Assembly (NCBI RefSeq): GCF_022496765.1 | Contig: NZ_VANV01000007.1 | Coordinates: 62,001 to 126,000, forward strand | DNA: 64,000 nt | Direction of reading: 5' to 3' | DNA from: Acidaminobacter sp. JC074 | GTDB taxonomy: Bacteria > Bacillota > Clostridia > Peptostreptococcales > Acidaminobacteraceae | In this document: piece after piece, positions 16,894 to 24,652 of the stretch | How positions within the stretch are numbered: the stretch's first letter is position 1 | How the letters are laid out: each line of letters begins with the position of its first letter | Translations under genes and position numbers: made by a program | The notes under the pieces: model-generated | Database searches by the model: none | What the model was told of the DNA's origin: nothing | What the model saw: the letters and a program-made list of their open reading frames with translations, nothing else

Positions 16894-17331
16894 CTAAGAT
16901 TTATGTTCTTTCCTATCATATAAAGTTTCTTTATCATTACATAATTTACATACACCTGAAATTTCAACTTTCACATCATCTACTAGGATGCCAAAAGAGT
17001 CGTTAAGGAACTCTGTCATCATGTTTTTAACCGGGTATTCTATTTCCTCTACAAGGCCACAAGACTTACACAACATATGAATAGAGCTTTTATTTTTAAT
17101 TTCATAGTAAGCAGTCCCTTTTAACCATAACTTCTCAATGATACCTAGTTCCTCAAACAAGTTTAGATTCCTATAAACTGTCGCGATACTTACTCTGTCA
17201 CTTGGTAAACTCTCAGTACAAAGGTCTGCTGTAACATGTGGATGTGTGTGAATGTAATTTAACAAAGCTCTTCTTTGCATTGTCAACTTATAATGCGATT
17301 CATCAAACTTATCTATAATCCATTGTTCCAT
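16894..17331 (-). CDS. Fur-family metalloregulator
   Basis: A 145-residue Fur-superfamily repressor. DNA-binding winged helix at about 15-80 with the recognition sequence VSIATVYRNLNLFEELG. Dimerisation domain with the structural zinc site formed by Cys88/Cys91 (CKSC) and Cys128/Cys131 (CKLC). The usual HHHDH regulatory cluster is reduced (SIHML before the first CxxC), so the sensed signal may differ from iron. It cannot be assigned to Fur, PerR or Zur. A CCGCGG-centred site lies 20 bases before the start codon, suggesting autoregulation through an unusual operator. Confidence 0.88.
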   Translation of the reverse strand: MEQWIIDKFDESHYKLTMQRRALLNYIHTHPHVTADLCTESLPSDRVSIATVYRNLNLFEELGIIEKLWLKGTAYYEIKNKSSIHMLCKSCGLVEEIEYPVKNMMTEFLNDSFGILVDDVKVEISGVCKLCNDKETLYDRKEHKS

Positions 17332-17347
17332 TCAATCCTCCAATAAT

Positions 17348-17359
17348 AATCCGCGGAAT
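17348..17359. promoter_or_regulatory. CCGCGG-centred putative operator 1
   Basis: AATCCGCGGAAT, one mismatch from the palindrome ATTCCGCGGAAT found upstream of the EFR1-type gene. It lies directly upstream of the Fur-family start codon. Confidence 0.65.
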
Positions 17360-17362
17360 ATT

Positions 17363-18184
17363 TTATATATGAACAACCGGTTCACGCCTTATACTTCTTG
17401 TTGTTTCCAATTTGGTCATCATTTTCTTGAGTTTTTTACTCTCCATTTGAATGGCTTTGACTGGACAGCCATTGATACAAGCAGCACACATAATACATTT
17501 GTCTCTGTCTATGGTCATCGAATCTATATCTATGGCACCTACAGGACATCTCTTTTCACATTTTTTACATCCAACACACTTATCACCTATAGACAACTCA
17601 TTCATAAACTTAGGCATAACAACTGAGACACCTGGTGTATGTGTGCCTAGAGCACATTTAACTTTTGTAAAAGTATCATCTCTCGAATAATCAATGCTTA
17701 AGGAATGATCAAAACTTAACTTTTTATTTACAATGACTTTGTCGTAAATCTGATGTCCAAAGTCTAAATGAATTGCCTTGTCCTTTGCATCAGGGCGCCC
17801 ACTTGCAATATTAGGATTCAAACTACTTTGACCAATGAATGCACCTCCAGCGACCATCTTAAAGCCCCTAGACTCCATTTCCCTTTTCATAAGAATCAAC
17901 GAATTACCGTAATAACCATTACCAAACATGACAACACTAACAAAAGGTGTGTTATTTCCCTTAAGTGTATTGAATATTTCTTCTGGTAGACCATACAAGC
18001 GTGTCCCTGTCATCATCCCTAATATAACCAGATCATTTTCATCAAATTCGTATGACTTTTCTCGATTACACTTGTCTAGCATATCGATTTCTTCTACTTC
18101 ATCCAATGACATGCCCTCGGCAATATTTTTGACAGTTTTTTTCGTTGTTCCACTTGGACTAAAATAAATCAAATGTAATTTCAT
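17363..18184 (-). CDS. EFR1-type flavodoxin-ferredoxin fusion protein
   Basis: A 273-residue electron-transfer protein. The N-terminal flavodoxin-like domain (1 to about 160) starts HLIYFSPSGTTKKTVKNIA and has ILGMMTGTRLYGLP as second FMN loop. The C-terminal 2[4Fe-4S] ferredoxin domain has two CxxCxxCxxxCP clusters, CVGCKKCEKRCPVGAI and CIMCAACINGCPVKAI. Such EFR1 proteins shuttle electrons between ferredoxin and flavin partners in anaerobes. Three CCGCGG palindromes flank its promoter. It is the first gene of a run with fur-, marR- and GST-type genes. A decayed relative lies at 21776-22496. Confidence 0.9.
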   Translation of the reverse strand: MKLHLIYFSPSGTTKKTVKNIAEGMSLDEVEEIDMLDKCNREKSYEFDENDLVILGMMTGTRLYGLPEEIFNTLKGNNTPFVSVVMFGNGYYGNSLILMKREMESRGFKMVAGGAFIGQSSLNPNIASGRPDAKDKAIHLDFGHQIYDKVIVNKKLSFDHSLSIDYSRDDTFTKVKCALGTHTPGVSVVMPKFMNELSIGDKCVGCKKCEKRCPVGAIDIDSMTIDRDKCIMCAACINGCPVKAIQMESKKLKKMMTKLETTRSIRREPVVHI

Positions 18185-18203
18185 TATTCATCCTCCTTTA
18201 TAG

Positions 18204-18215
18204 ATTCCGCGGAAT
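18204..18215. promoter_or_regulatory. CCGCGG-centred putative operator 2
   Basis: ATTCCGCGGAAT is a perfect 12-bp palindrome 20 bases upstream of the EFR1-type start codon, in the transcribed leader. Confidence 0.7.
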
Positions 18216-18237
18216 ATATATTGTTTTATTTTTACCG

Positions 18238-18249
18238 CTTCCGCGGCAT
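18238..18249. promoter_or_regulatory. CCGCGG-centred putative operator 3
   Basis: CTTCCGCGGCAT keeps the CCGCGG core and the TT on one side. It lies about 20 bases downstream of the expected transcription start. Confidence 0.6.
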
Positions 18250-18271
18250 TTCAGTTTACTAGCTTAATAAA

Positions 18272-18300
18272 ATACTAACATACTAAATTGACATCGTCAA
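18272..18300 (-). promoter_or_regulatory. Extended -10 promoter of the EFR1-type gene
   Basis: On the minus strand: -35 TTGACG (18295-18300), 17-base spacer ending in TGT, -10 TAGTAT (18272-18277), so a TGn extended -10. Palindromes at 18305 and 18238 bracket it. Confidence 0.7.
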
Positions 18301-18304
18301 GTGT

Positions 18305-18316
18305 ATTCCGCGGAAT
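18305..18316. promoter_or_regulatory. CCGCGG-centred putative operator 4
   Basis: ATTCCGCGGAAT, identical to operator 2, ends four bases upstream of the -35 box. From 18317 to 18546 there is no gene. The only structure is a short AGCGAT/ATCGCT hairpin near 18394-18407. Confidence 0.7.
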
Positions 18317-18546
18317 ATTTTTAATACAGTCTTATGTGATCCTAGATAATTTAACTTGTCTATTGTCTCAAATACTTTAGTTACATGAAAGGACAGCGAT
18401 AAATCGCTGCCTTAAAAATTTCTATTGTCAGAAACTACTCTGTGAACTTATTGTATTCTCTATGGTTTCAGCTACTAAATTATAAATATTGCTTATTCAA
18501 AAGTATGCATGTACAAAAGAGTCATATACTAATCTTAATAATCAGT

Positions 18547-19458
18547 TTATTTCATATAAGTGTTAAACCACTCAACCATTTCTTGTGGTTTTTCTGAAAA
18601 ATAAGTGTAACCATGAAATCTCATTGGTGTACCTTCAACCCATACCAGTTTCTTATCATTTGTACCCAAGTTGGCAAAAATATTTTCCATATCAAAAGGT
18701 TTTGTCATTAAATCATCTTTTACTTGTAACAAGAGTGTAGGCATTTTTACTAAATGAGCAATTTTCGGCATATCATATCGATCTACACCAAATCCTGTTT
18801 GCTCTCTTAATGCCTTATCATAAGCTTCAATAGCAAGACTGTACATTTGAGGAGGCATACCTGCACCATCTACCATTCTTTGAATCATAGGTTCACCTGA
18901 AAGTGGTTGAGCTGCAACTAAAGCTTCAATATCATTAAATGCTTCAGGCATTTTTTCCATGGCAATAAATGTCGCTTCAGCACCCATACAATTACTCTGA
19001 AGACCAATTCTAAAATCTTTTGTATCTTCTCTGTTTCTAATGTAATTAATAGAACCAACTACATCTTGCCACTCATAAGCACCAACTGTAGATATCCCAC
19101 CGTTTGCCTCCTGGCTAGTTCCATGATTACGCATATCATATGTTAAGACATTATAGCCTGCATCATGTAATGCTTTATACTTAGGGATAAAGTTTACTTC
19201 GAAACCGCCACTTGTATTAAACTCTTCTAAGTGTCCAGGATAGCCATAACGGTTGCCAGGTGAAAAATGATTACAAATAATCACCTTATCAGAATCAGCA
19301 GGTATAAACCATGCATCTAACTCTATACCATCTAACGCTGTTATCTTTACATCTTCATAAGCCAGTCCTTCATCTTCTGGCGTTCTTAAGATTGGTGACC
19401 TTTTTGCTTGTACCAAAGCTGTTACAACTTGACTCATCATTGCTTGTAATTCACTCAT
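18547..19458 (-). CDS. Alpha/beta hydrolase A (Cys-nucleophile type)
   Basis: A 303-residue alpha/beta-hydrolase fold protein without signal peptide. Oxyanion region VIICNHFSPGNRYGY, then YDMRNHGTS. The nucleophile elbow is SNCMG, so Cys replaces the usual Ser, as in dienelactone hydrolases. The acid is probably in QVKDDLMT and a His is present in RFHGYTYF near the C-terminus. It is the last of four related hydrolase genes in an apparent operon, and is closest to hydrolase D by the shared HFSPGNRYGY and GYTY motifs. Ribosome binding site GAGAGGA. Substrate unknown. Confidence 0.85.
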   Translation of the reverse strand: MSELQAMMSQVVTALVQAKRSPILRTPEDEGLAYEDVKITALDGIELDAWFIPADSDKVIICNHFSPGNRYGYPGHLEEFNTSGGFEVNFIPKYKALHDAGYNVLTYDMRNHGTSQEANGGISTVGAYEWQDVVGSINYIRNREDTKDFRIGLQSNCMGAEATFIAMEKMPEAFNDIEALVAAQPLSGEPMIQRMVDGAGMPPQMYSLAIEAYDKALREQTGFGVDRYDMPKIAHLVKMPTLLLQVKDDLMTKPFDMENIFANLGTNDKKLVWVEGTPMRFHGYTYFSEKPQEMVEWFNTYMK

Positions 19459-19486
19459 AATGATCCTCTCTTTCGTCTATTCTCAC

Positions 19487-20362
19487 TTACTTCATATATT
19501 TATTAAAGAATTCTACAAACTCTTCAGGTTTTGCTCCAACATAATCATAGGCAGCTGCTCTTTTCTTCTCAAGATCCGCCCATACCATTACCTTCTCAGT
19601 TGGAATAGTATCATAATACTTCTTAACAGAGTTCATGTTAGTCCATGGATCATTTGAATTCTGAAACACCATTACAGGAATGTGCACTTTTTTCAAATTG
19701 TCATAAGGCACTCTATAAAAATCCTTGCCTCCACGACCAAGATTGACATTATTCGCTCTGTTCACTAAGAATCTAGGCATACCCATGCCTTGTAAGAAAT
19801 CACCATAATTCAAAGGTTGTACTGACACATAAGCTTTAATGTTCTTATAATTTTCCAATCCACCCTTTATACCAAAAGCCAATGAGGTTGCATTGGTACC
19901 CATACATATACTGAATAGGCCAATTGAAGCATCTTTGTAATCTTGGTGTTTCGAAATATATTTTACAGCTGCAATAACATCTTTTGCTTCCTCAACACCA
20001 CCTGTTACATATGGTAAATTAGCTTTTCCACTCTTCCCATGATTACGAAAATCGTACATTAAAACTGAGTATCCATGATCTGTAAAGTGCTTAGCCTGTC
20101 TTAAAAAAGTAATATCAGTATCCCATAACTTAACACCACTTTTGCCTTTAGGTGTATAACCCGTTCTGCTACATTGGCTTGCAAAATGTTGTTGCAAGAT
20201 GATTTTATCCATCCCAGGATTGATTATCCAACCACTTAATTCAACACCGTCTTCTGCTTTAAATGTTACAGTCTCATACTTAAGCCCATATTTTTCTGGT
20301 GTTTCAAATACCGGTGAATCACCAGGTACTGTTACCATATTCGCTATAAATTTTCCTAACAT
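19487..20362 (-). CDS. Alpha/beta hydrolase B (Cys-nucleophile type)
   Basis: A 291-residue alpha/beta hydrolase. Elbow SICMG with Cys as nucleophile. YDFRNHGKSG marks strand 4, and NSNDPWTN is the likely acid turn. In the C-terminal position where a catalytic His is expected the sequence reads KKRAAAYDYVG, with no His. It pairs closely with hydrolase C (shared SRxGYTPxGK and YDYxG motifs). Ribosome binding site GGAGG. It could be a weak hydrolase, a transferase or a binding protein. Member of the AraC-linked cluster. Confidence 0.85.
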   Translation of the reverse strand: MLGKFIANMVTVPGDSPVFETPEKYGLKYETVTFKAEDGVELSGWIINPGMDKIILQQHFASQCSRTGYTPKGKSGVKLWDTDITFLRQAKHFTDHGYSVLMYDFRNHGKSGKANLPYVTGGVEEAKDVIAAVKYISKHQDYKDASIGLFSICMGTNATSLAFGIKGGLENYKNIKAYVSVQPLNYGDFLQGMGMPRFLVNRANNVNLGRGGKDFYRVPYDNLKKVHIPVMVFQNSNDPWTNMNSVKKYYDTIPTEKVMVWADLEKKRAAAYDYVGAKPEEFVEFFNKYMK

Positions 20363-20392
20363 ATTCTATACCTCCAACTATCTCAACACTTG

Positions 20393-20788
20393 TTATTTTA
20401 ATAAGAAATCTCTCACTTCATCATTAAACTCACTATTAAAGGCTTTTGACCATGCTTCAATGCCATTACTTTTAGAAATTCTATTAATCTGCATCGTAGT
20501 AATCGCACTATTTGTTAGTGTTGCCATCTTTTTAACTGGTAAGTTTTCGGTATTATTACTGCCACCTTCCCATAATTCATTGATTTCTTTAGACCATGCA
20601 CCTTTGGCTTGTCGATTGTTAATAAGTAACGCTTTAGTTGACCTATCCTCAATAGCATATCTAAGCAATTCGGCTATGGCTTGACCTTCTTCTAAAGTAA
20701 CTCTAAAAGAATCATGCTTGATAATAAAAATCTGTCCTTCTTTCCAATGTGTTGTTGTTTTTGGTAATCTGCTATCAAATGTACTCAT
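20393..20788 (-). CDS. Small STAS/SpoIIAA-like protein, unknown
   Basis: A 131-residue soluble protein between hydrolases B and C. The order of strands and helices (GQIFIIKHDSFRVTLEEGQAIAE, then KALLINNR, then an IEAWSKAF helix near the end) resembles SpoIIAA/STAS-like folds found as stand-alone proteins, but this is a weak pattern match. Ribosome binding site AAGGAGAGG is well spaced, 10 bases downstream of the hydrolase C stop, so it is part of the operon. It may bind a lipid or partner protein. I do not assign a function. Confidence 0.6.
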   Translation of the reverse strand: MSTFDSRLPKTTTHWKEGQIFIIKHDSFRVTLEEGQAIAELLRYAIEDRSTKALLINNRQAKGAWSKEINELWEGGSNNTENLPVKKMATLTNSAITTMQINRISKSNGIEAWSKAFNSEFNDEVRDFLLK

Positions 20789-20798
20789 ATGCCTCTCC

Positions 20799-21671
20799 TT
20801 ATCTCATATATTTATCAAAGAACTTTGATAAAGTCTCTGCTTCCTTACCAATATAGTCGTACGACGCTGCTCTACTCTTGGCTAAATCAACCCAAAGCAT
20901 TTCTTTTTCTGTGTTTAATTCCTTAAAATAATCTTCAACAAACTGCTTATTAGCCCAAGGATCATTGGTATTTTGAATAACCAATGTTGGCATATCTATT
21001 TTTTTAACATCAGGTAGGAATGATTTCTGATTTAAATCAAAACCTAAACGCTTTGTTGTTTCAACATTAACTCTTTTTGCAATAAAACCTGGAATGCCCA
21101 TGGCCTTAACAAAATCTGGATAGATTAAAGGTTGAACAGCAACCATAGCAGAAATTTTGCCTTTTTCAATCAGATCATTACCAAATGCATAAGTCGTTGA
21201 AGCAGCTCCCATGCATATACTAAGTAGACCAATTTTTGCATCTCTATAATCAGGATGAGTGCTAATATAATTAACTGCAGCTGCAACATCTTTGGCTTCT
21301 TCAGGTCCCCATGATACCCATGGTCTTTCACTTTGACCGCTATCACCATGATTTCTAAAATCATACATGAGTACTGAATAACCTTTACTCACTAAATGCT
21401 TAGCTTGATTTAGAAAATGAATGTCCTCTTTCCACATTTTAATCATGCCCTTGCCTTCTGGTGTATAGCCAGACCGACTAGATTGAACACCAAAATGCGA
21501 TTGAATGATCACTCTTTTATTACCACCTTTGATTAACCATCCTGATAACTCAACACCATCTTTTGCCTTAAAGGTAACATTTTCATATGATAATCCATAA
21601 TCAGAAGGTTTATCAAATACAGGTGACGCGCCAGGTTTAATCATCATATCCGCAACATAATTCGTTAACAT
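20799..21671 (-). CDS. Alpha/beta hydrolase C (Cys-nucleophile type)
   Basis: A 290-residue alpha/beta hydrolase, close paralogue of hydrolase B: MLTNYVADMMIKPGASPVFD start, SRSGYTPEGKG, YDFRNHGDSG, elbow SICMG, acid turn NTNDPWAN, and KSRAASYDYIG at the C-terminus with no catalytic His. Ribosome binding site CGGAGGG. Its upstream region carries the same 38-bp regulatory repeat as the start of the cluster, so it probably has its own AraC-controlled promoter now that the EFR1-type gene before it is broken. Confidence 0.85.
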   Translation of the reverse strand: MLTNYVADMMIKPGASPVFDKPSDYGLSYENVTFKAKDGVELSGWLIKGGNKRVIIQSHFGVQSSRSGYTPEGKGMIKMWKEDIHFLNQAKHLVSKGYSVLMYDFRNHGDSGQSERPWVSWGPEEAKDVAAAVNYISTHPDYRDAKIGLLSICMGAASTTYAFGNDLIEKGKISAMVAVQPLIYPDFVKAMGIPGFIAKRVNVETTKRLGFDLNQKSFLPDVKKIDMPTLVIQNTNDPWANKQFVEDYFKELNTEKEMLWVDLAKSRAASYDYIGKEAETLSKFFDKYMR

Positions 21672-21736
21672 ACTTTCCCTCCGTTCTCTTTCGCTTCTTT
21701 ATATATCAATCATACAAAATCTCACTATTCAATGAC

Positions 21737-21774
21737 ATAAACCAATTGCTGATGGACTTATACATTTTCCTTAT
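21737..21774. promoter_or_regulatory. 38-bp regulatory repeat, copy 2
   Basis: This stretch matches 24515-24552 at about 35 of 38 positions, including the 12-base core CTTATACATTTT (21757-21768). Both copies stand upstream of minus-strand genes of the same cluster, here 66 bases before hydrolase C. It is a good candidate binding site for the AraC-family protein encoded at 24653. Confidence 0.7.
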
Positions 21775-21775
21775 C

Positions 21776-22496
21776 TTACTGATTGAGTTCATTTACATCT
21801 ATGTTTTTATTGATGTATTGATTGTTCTTACTGAGTCTCTTTCTCACATATATCGCTTGTCTTGGGCATACATGAACACATCCAAAACACTCTGTGCAGT
21901 TACTATTTACATGTGCCTTCTTATTGATCAACTGAATATTGTCATACGGACAAATCATTTGGCATTTACCACAAGCAATACACTTTTCTTCATCTACTTT
22001 TTTCCTTAAGAATTTTCTTGTGACAGCATTATAGACAAGTAACTCCGTTGCCTTGTGAATAGGGTGAAAGTTTGAGTTATTGATATATGTCATATCTAAA
22101 AATTGATTTGCAATCGTTTCTTCATCTACATAACGTTTATTACATCAACACCAAATAAGACTGGAAATGAATTGTCTATCATAGGTGCACTTAAAAACTT
22201 TTTAACCTGAACACCTTTTTAGCCATTATTCTGTTAAAGGTAAACTCTGCGTTTCCGGTGCCACCACCAGAAGTACATATGCCACTCACACTTTGGTGAT
22301 CTTTGATATCAAATTCCTTTAGAAAAAGTCTTACATGAGGAGGGATATCCTCGCAGTAAAGTGGAAATACAAAAGTTATGTTTCTATCTTCATTGTTAAC
22401 AGCTTTCTTTAAAGGTACAACTTACTCGTCTAGCTTTTCACCTAATCTTTTGGCAATACTAAAAGAGTTACCCGTTCCTGAAAAATATATAATCAC
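21776..22496 (-). pseudogene. Decayed EFR1-type flavodoxin-ferredoxin gene
   Basis: A GTG at 22496 after AGAGGTGG opens a flavodoxin start (VIIYFSGTGNSFSIAKRLGEK), then hits an in-frame TAA. The frame continues with FVFPLYCEDIPPHV, SGGGTG and so on, then needs at least two more frameshifts (near 22225 and 22130) to reach an intact ferredoxin domain with CIACGKCQMICP and CTECFGCVHVCP (last 105 residues open). The order matches the intact EFR1 gene at 17363. The stop is TAA, so it cannot be selenocysteine. The ferredoxin part might still be translated from ATG 22093, but no good ribosome binding site is visible. Confidence 0.85.
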
Positions 22497-22506
22497 TTGG
22501 CCACCT

Positions 22507-23406
22507 CTACTTAAACTGATTGTACCAATCGATCATTGGCTTTGTATGCTCTGAATAATAGGTATAACCCTTAAATCTTTGCTTAGTACCTTCAATCCAA
22601 AATAACTTCTTATCAGATACAGGAATAGCATCATAAATAGCCTGTATATCTCCTGGAAGTGTCGCTGAATCCTCTTTCACTTGAGTAACAAAGGTAGGTA
22701 TATTAACAAAAGCTGCATCTTTAATAGGAGATGAATCTTCTGTACGATAGCCAAATAATTCTCTGTAGTATTTTTCAAATAGCTCAGGACCTTTACTACC
22801 CATACGTAAAGTTTTACTTAGAGTCTGAACCAATGCCTGACCTGATATGGGCTGTATTAACATCATCGATTTCACATCTTTAAAAAGATCAGGAAACTTT
22901 CTCATAGCTACGAGAGTAGCATTTCCACCTAAACACATACTATGAAGATGAATATCCATATCCTTGGTATCTTCTCTACTTTTAATGTAGTTCAACGAAC
23001 CAATAACATCTTTATACTCAAATAATCCTGGATTATATCCACCGTTTTGAGCAGAGGCACTAAATCCATGGTTTCTTAAATCATAAGCAAGAATATTATA
23101 ACCAGCTTCATGTAAAGCCTTGTATTTTGGTAAAAAGTTCACTTCGAAGCCTCCAGCAGATCTATAGGGTCTTATATGTCCTGCATAACCATATCTATTG
23201 CCTGGAGAAAAGTGATTACAGATCACAACTTTATTGGATTTCGTCTTAGAAGGAATATACCATCCTTCCAAGTTAACACCGTCTAAAGCTGGAAAAAAAA
23301 CATCTTCATAGTCCATACCATACTCGTCAGGTCTTCTAAGTACTGGTGATCTATTTGCCTTGCAGACCATGCCTACTACTCGTTTCATTAACATGTCTCT
23401 AATCAT
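22507..23406 (-). CDS. Alpha/beta hydrolase D (Cys-nucleophile type)
   Basis: A 299-residue alpha/beta hydrolase, paralogue of A: NHFSPGNRYGYAGH, YDLRNHGFSA, elbow SMCLG with Cys nucleophile. The position of the catalytic His in A (RFHGYTYF) reads RFKGYTYY here, so His is replaced by Lys. ATG 23406 is seven bases after AAAGGAG; a GTG one codon upstream is the alternative. It follows the SDR gene and precedes the EFR1 pseudogene. Role unknown, probably related to the SDR product or substrate. Confidence 0.85.
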   Translation of the reverse strand: MIRDMLMKRVVGMVCKANRSPVLRRPDEYGMDYEDVFFPALDGVNLEGWYIPSKTKSNKVVICNHFSPGNRYGYAGHIRPYRSAGGFEVNFLPKYKALHEAGYNILAYDLRNHGFSASAQNGGYNPGLFEYKDVIGSLNYIKSREDTKDMDIHLHSMCLGGNATLVAMRKFPDLFKDVKSMMLIQPISGQALVQTLSKTLRMGSKGPELFEKYYRELFGYRTEDSSPIKDAAFVNIPTFVTQVKEDSATLPGDIQAIYDAIPVSDKKLFWIEGTKQRFKGYTYYSEHTKPMIDWYNQFK

Positions 23407-23471
23407 CACTTATCTCCTTTTCTCATTTGATCTGTTACATTCATCGTTGAATAGATCTACACAATATTTAA

Positions 23472-24431
23472 TCATTTTAATCCCACCATTTCCTTACTTA
23501 CCTCTGTTAACTTTAATGCAATCTTCATATTATGGGCATTAGGATTAGGAGATTTCATAGGCCATCCACCTCGTCTACATGCTTTATCAGAGTACAATAG
23601 AGAGTTTTGACTAAAATACTCACCTGAATGATTAGGTACATCATCATCTAATAGACAATGTAAACTTGTTTGAGCAGCATCTTCATTACTCATTATTGTC
23701 AGCAGTGGAGCCACAGGTGTTAATAGTACATTTTGAACAAATGCTGTGAACCCTTTGCCTGCTAAGTTTGATTTAGCCCATCCAGGGTGTACTGAAACAA
23801 CTGTTGAATCTTGGTCTTTAACACGTTCAGCCAACTCTTTTGCATAAAGAAGGCTTGCTAATTTCGATTCACAATAAGCATCGGTTCTATTAAAGTTTCT
23901 GTTTTCATAATTCAAATCCTCAAAATGTATATTTGGACGTTTCTTATTACTACCTGCATGTCCAATAGATGACAACATCACAATCCTAGATCCCTCTGTA
24001 TTATTTATGATGTCTAAAAGACTTTCTGTTAATAGAAAGTGTCCTAAATGATTGACACCAAACATCATCTCAAATCCTTGTTTTGTCCTTTTCGGTATTT
24101 GACCACTTGTTACCATCCCAGCATTATTAACTAGACCATCTATTTTATTTAACTTACTTCTAACTCTTTTGGTAAATAACTTAACAGACTCCAAATCTGA
24201 TAAGTCTAACTGTTCAAAAGATACAGTGCCCTTAAACGATGTAAAAGACTTTGCAACTTCCTTCGCGGAGTCAACCCTTCTACATGCCATAACTACATGT
24301 GCACCTTGCTTAACCAATTGTCTAGTTGTCTCAAGGCCTACTCCTGAATTTGCTCCTGTTACAATGTAGTTCTTTCCATTTAAGTCTTTTTCAAATAAAT
24401 TCTTATCACATCTCAGTGTTGGTATAATCAT
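23472..24431 (-). CDS. SDR-family oxidoreductase, retinol-dehydrogenase-like
   Basis: A 319-residue SDR of the extended RDH/WWOX-like type. Cofactor motif TGANSGVG preceded by NYIV, then RR (MACRRVDSA), which favours NADP(H). NNAG is present, the catalytic Ser lies in VMLSSIGH and Tyr/Lys in YCESK. FEMMFGVNHLGHFLLT is characteristic of this subgroup, which reduces lipophilic carbonyls or steroids. It is the first gene of the cluster, with ribosome binding site AGAGGTAGG. The AraC dyad lies 100-150 bases upstream. It probably supplies or consumes the substrate of the hydrolases. Confidence 0.85.
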   Translation of the reverse strand: MIIPTLRCDKNLFEKDLNGKNYIVTGANSGVGLETTRQLVKQGAHVVMACRRVDSAKEVAKSFTSFKGTVSFEQLDLSDLESVKLFTKRVRSKLNKIDGLVNNAGMVTSGQIPKRTKQGFEMMFGVNHLGHFLLTESLLDIINNTEGSRIVMLSSIGHAGSNKKRPNIHFEDLNYENRNFNRTDAYCESKLASLLYAKELAERVKDQDSTVVSVHPGWAKSNLAGKGFTAFVQNVLLTPVAPLLTIMSNEDAAQTSLHCLLDDDVPNHSGEYFSQNSLLYSDKACRRGGWPMKSPNPNAHNMKIALKLTEVSKEMVGLK

Positions 24432-24514
24432 TTGCCTACCTCTTTTCTATAATTTTCTCATTGAGTTTTATCAAGTATCTGCAATAATCATATTAAAAAA
24501 TGTCTATTCTTTAA

Positions 24515-24583
24515 ATAAACCAATTGCTGACAGGCTTATACATTTTCCTTATTCTTTAAAATCAGCAAAATGTATAAGTCTCT
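24515..24583. promoter_or_regulatory. Divergent operator: 38-bp repeat copy 1 plus inverted half-site
   Basis: The stretch starts with the 38-bp repeat (24515-24552). CTTATACATTTT at 24535-24546 is answered by its perfect inverted copy AAAATGTATAAG at 24567-24578, with 20 bases between. It sits between the SDR gene and the divergent AraC-family gene, so it can serve both promoters. Confidence 0.75.
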
Positions 24584-24652
24584 AGGGAATAAGTATATGG
24601 GTTCCAATTTTTACTATGATATAATTTAATTAGAACAAGGAAGGAGTAGACT

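Noticed and set aside
22400..22440. The stop inside the decayed EFR1 gene as another selenocysteine codon
   Set aside because: The codon is TAA, not TGA, and the gene has additional frameshifts.
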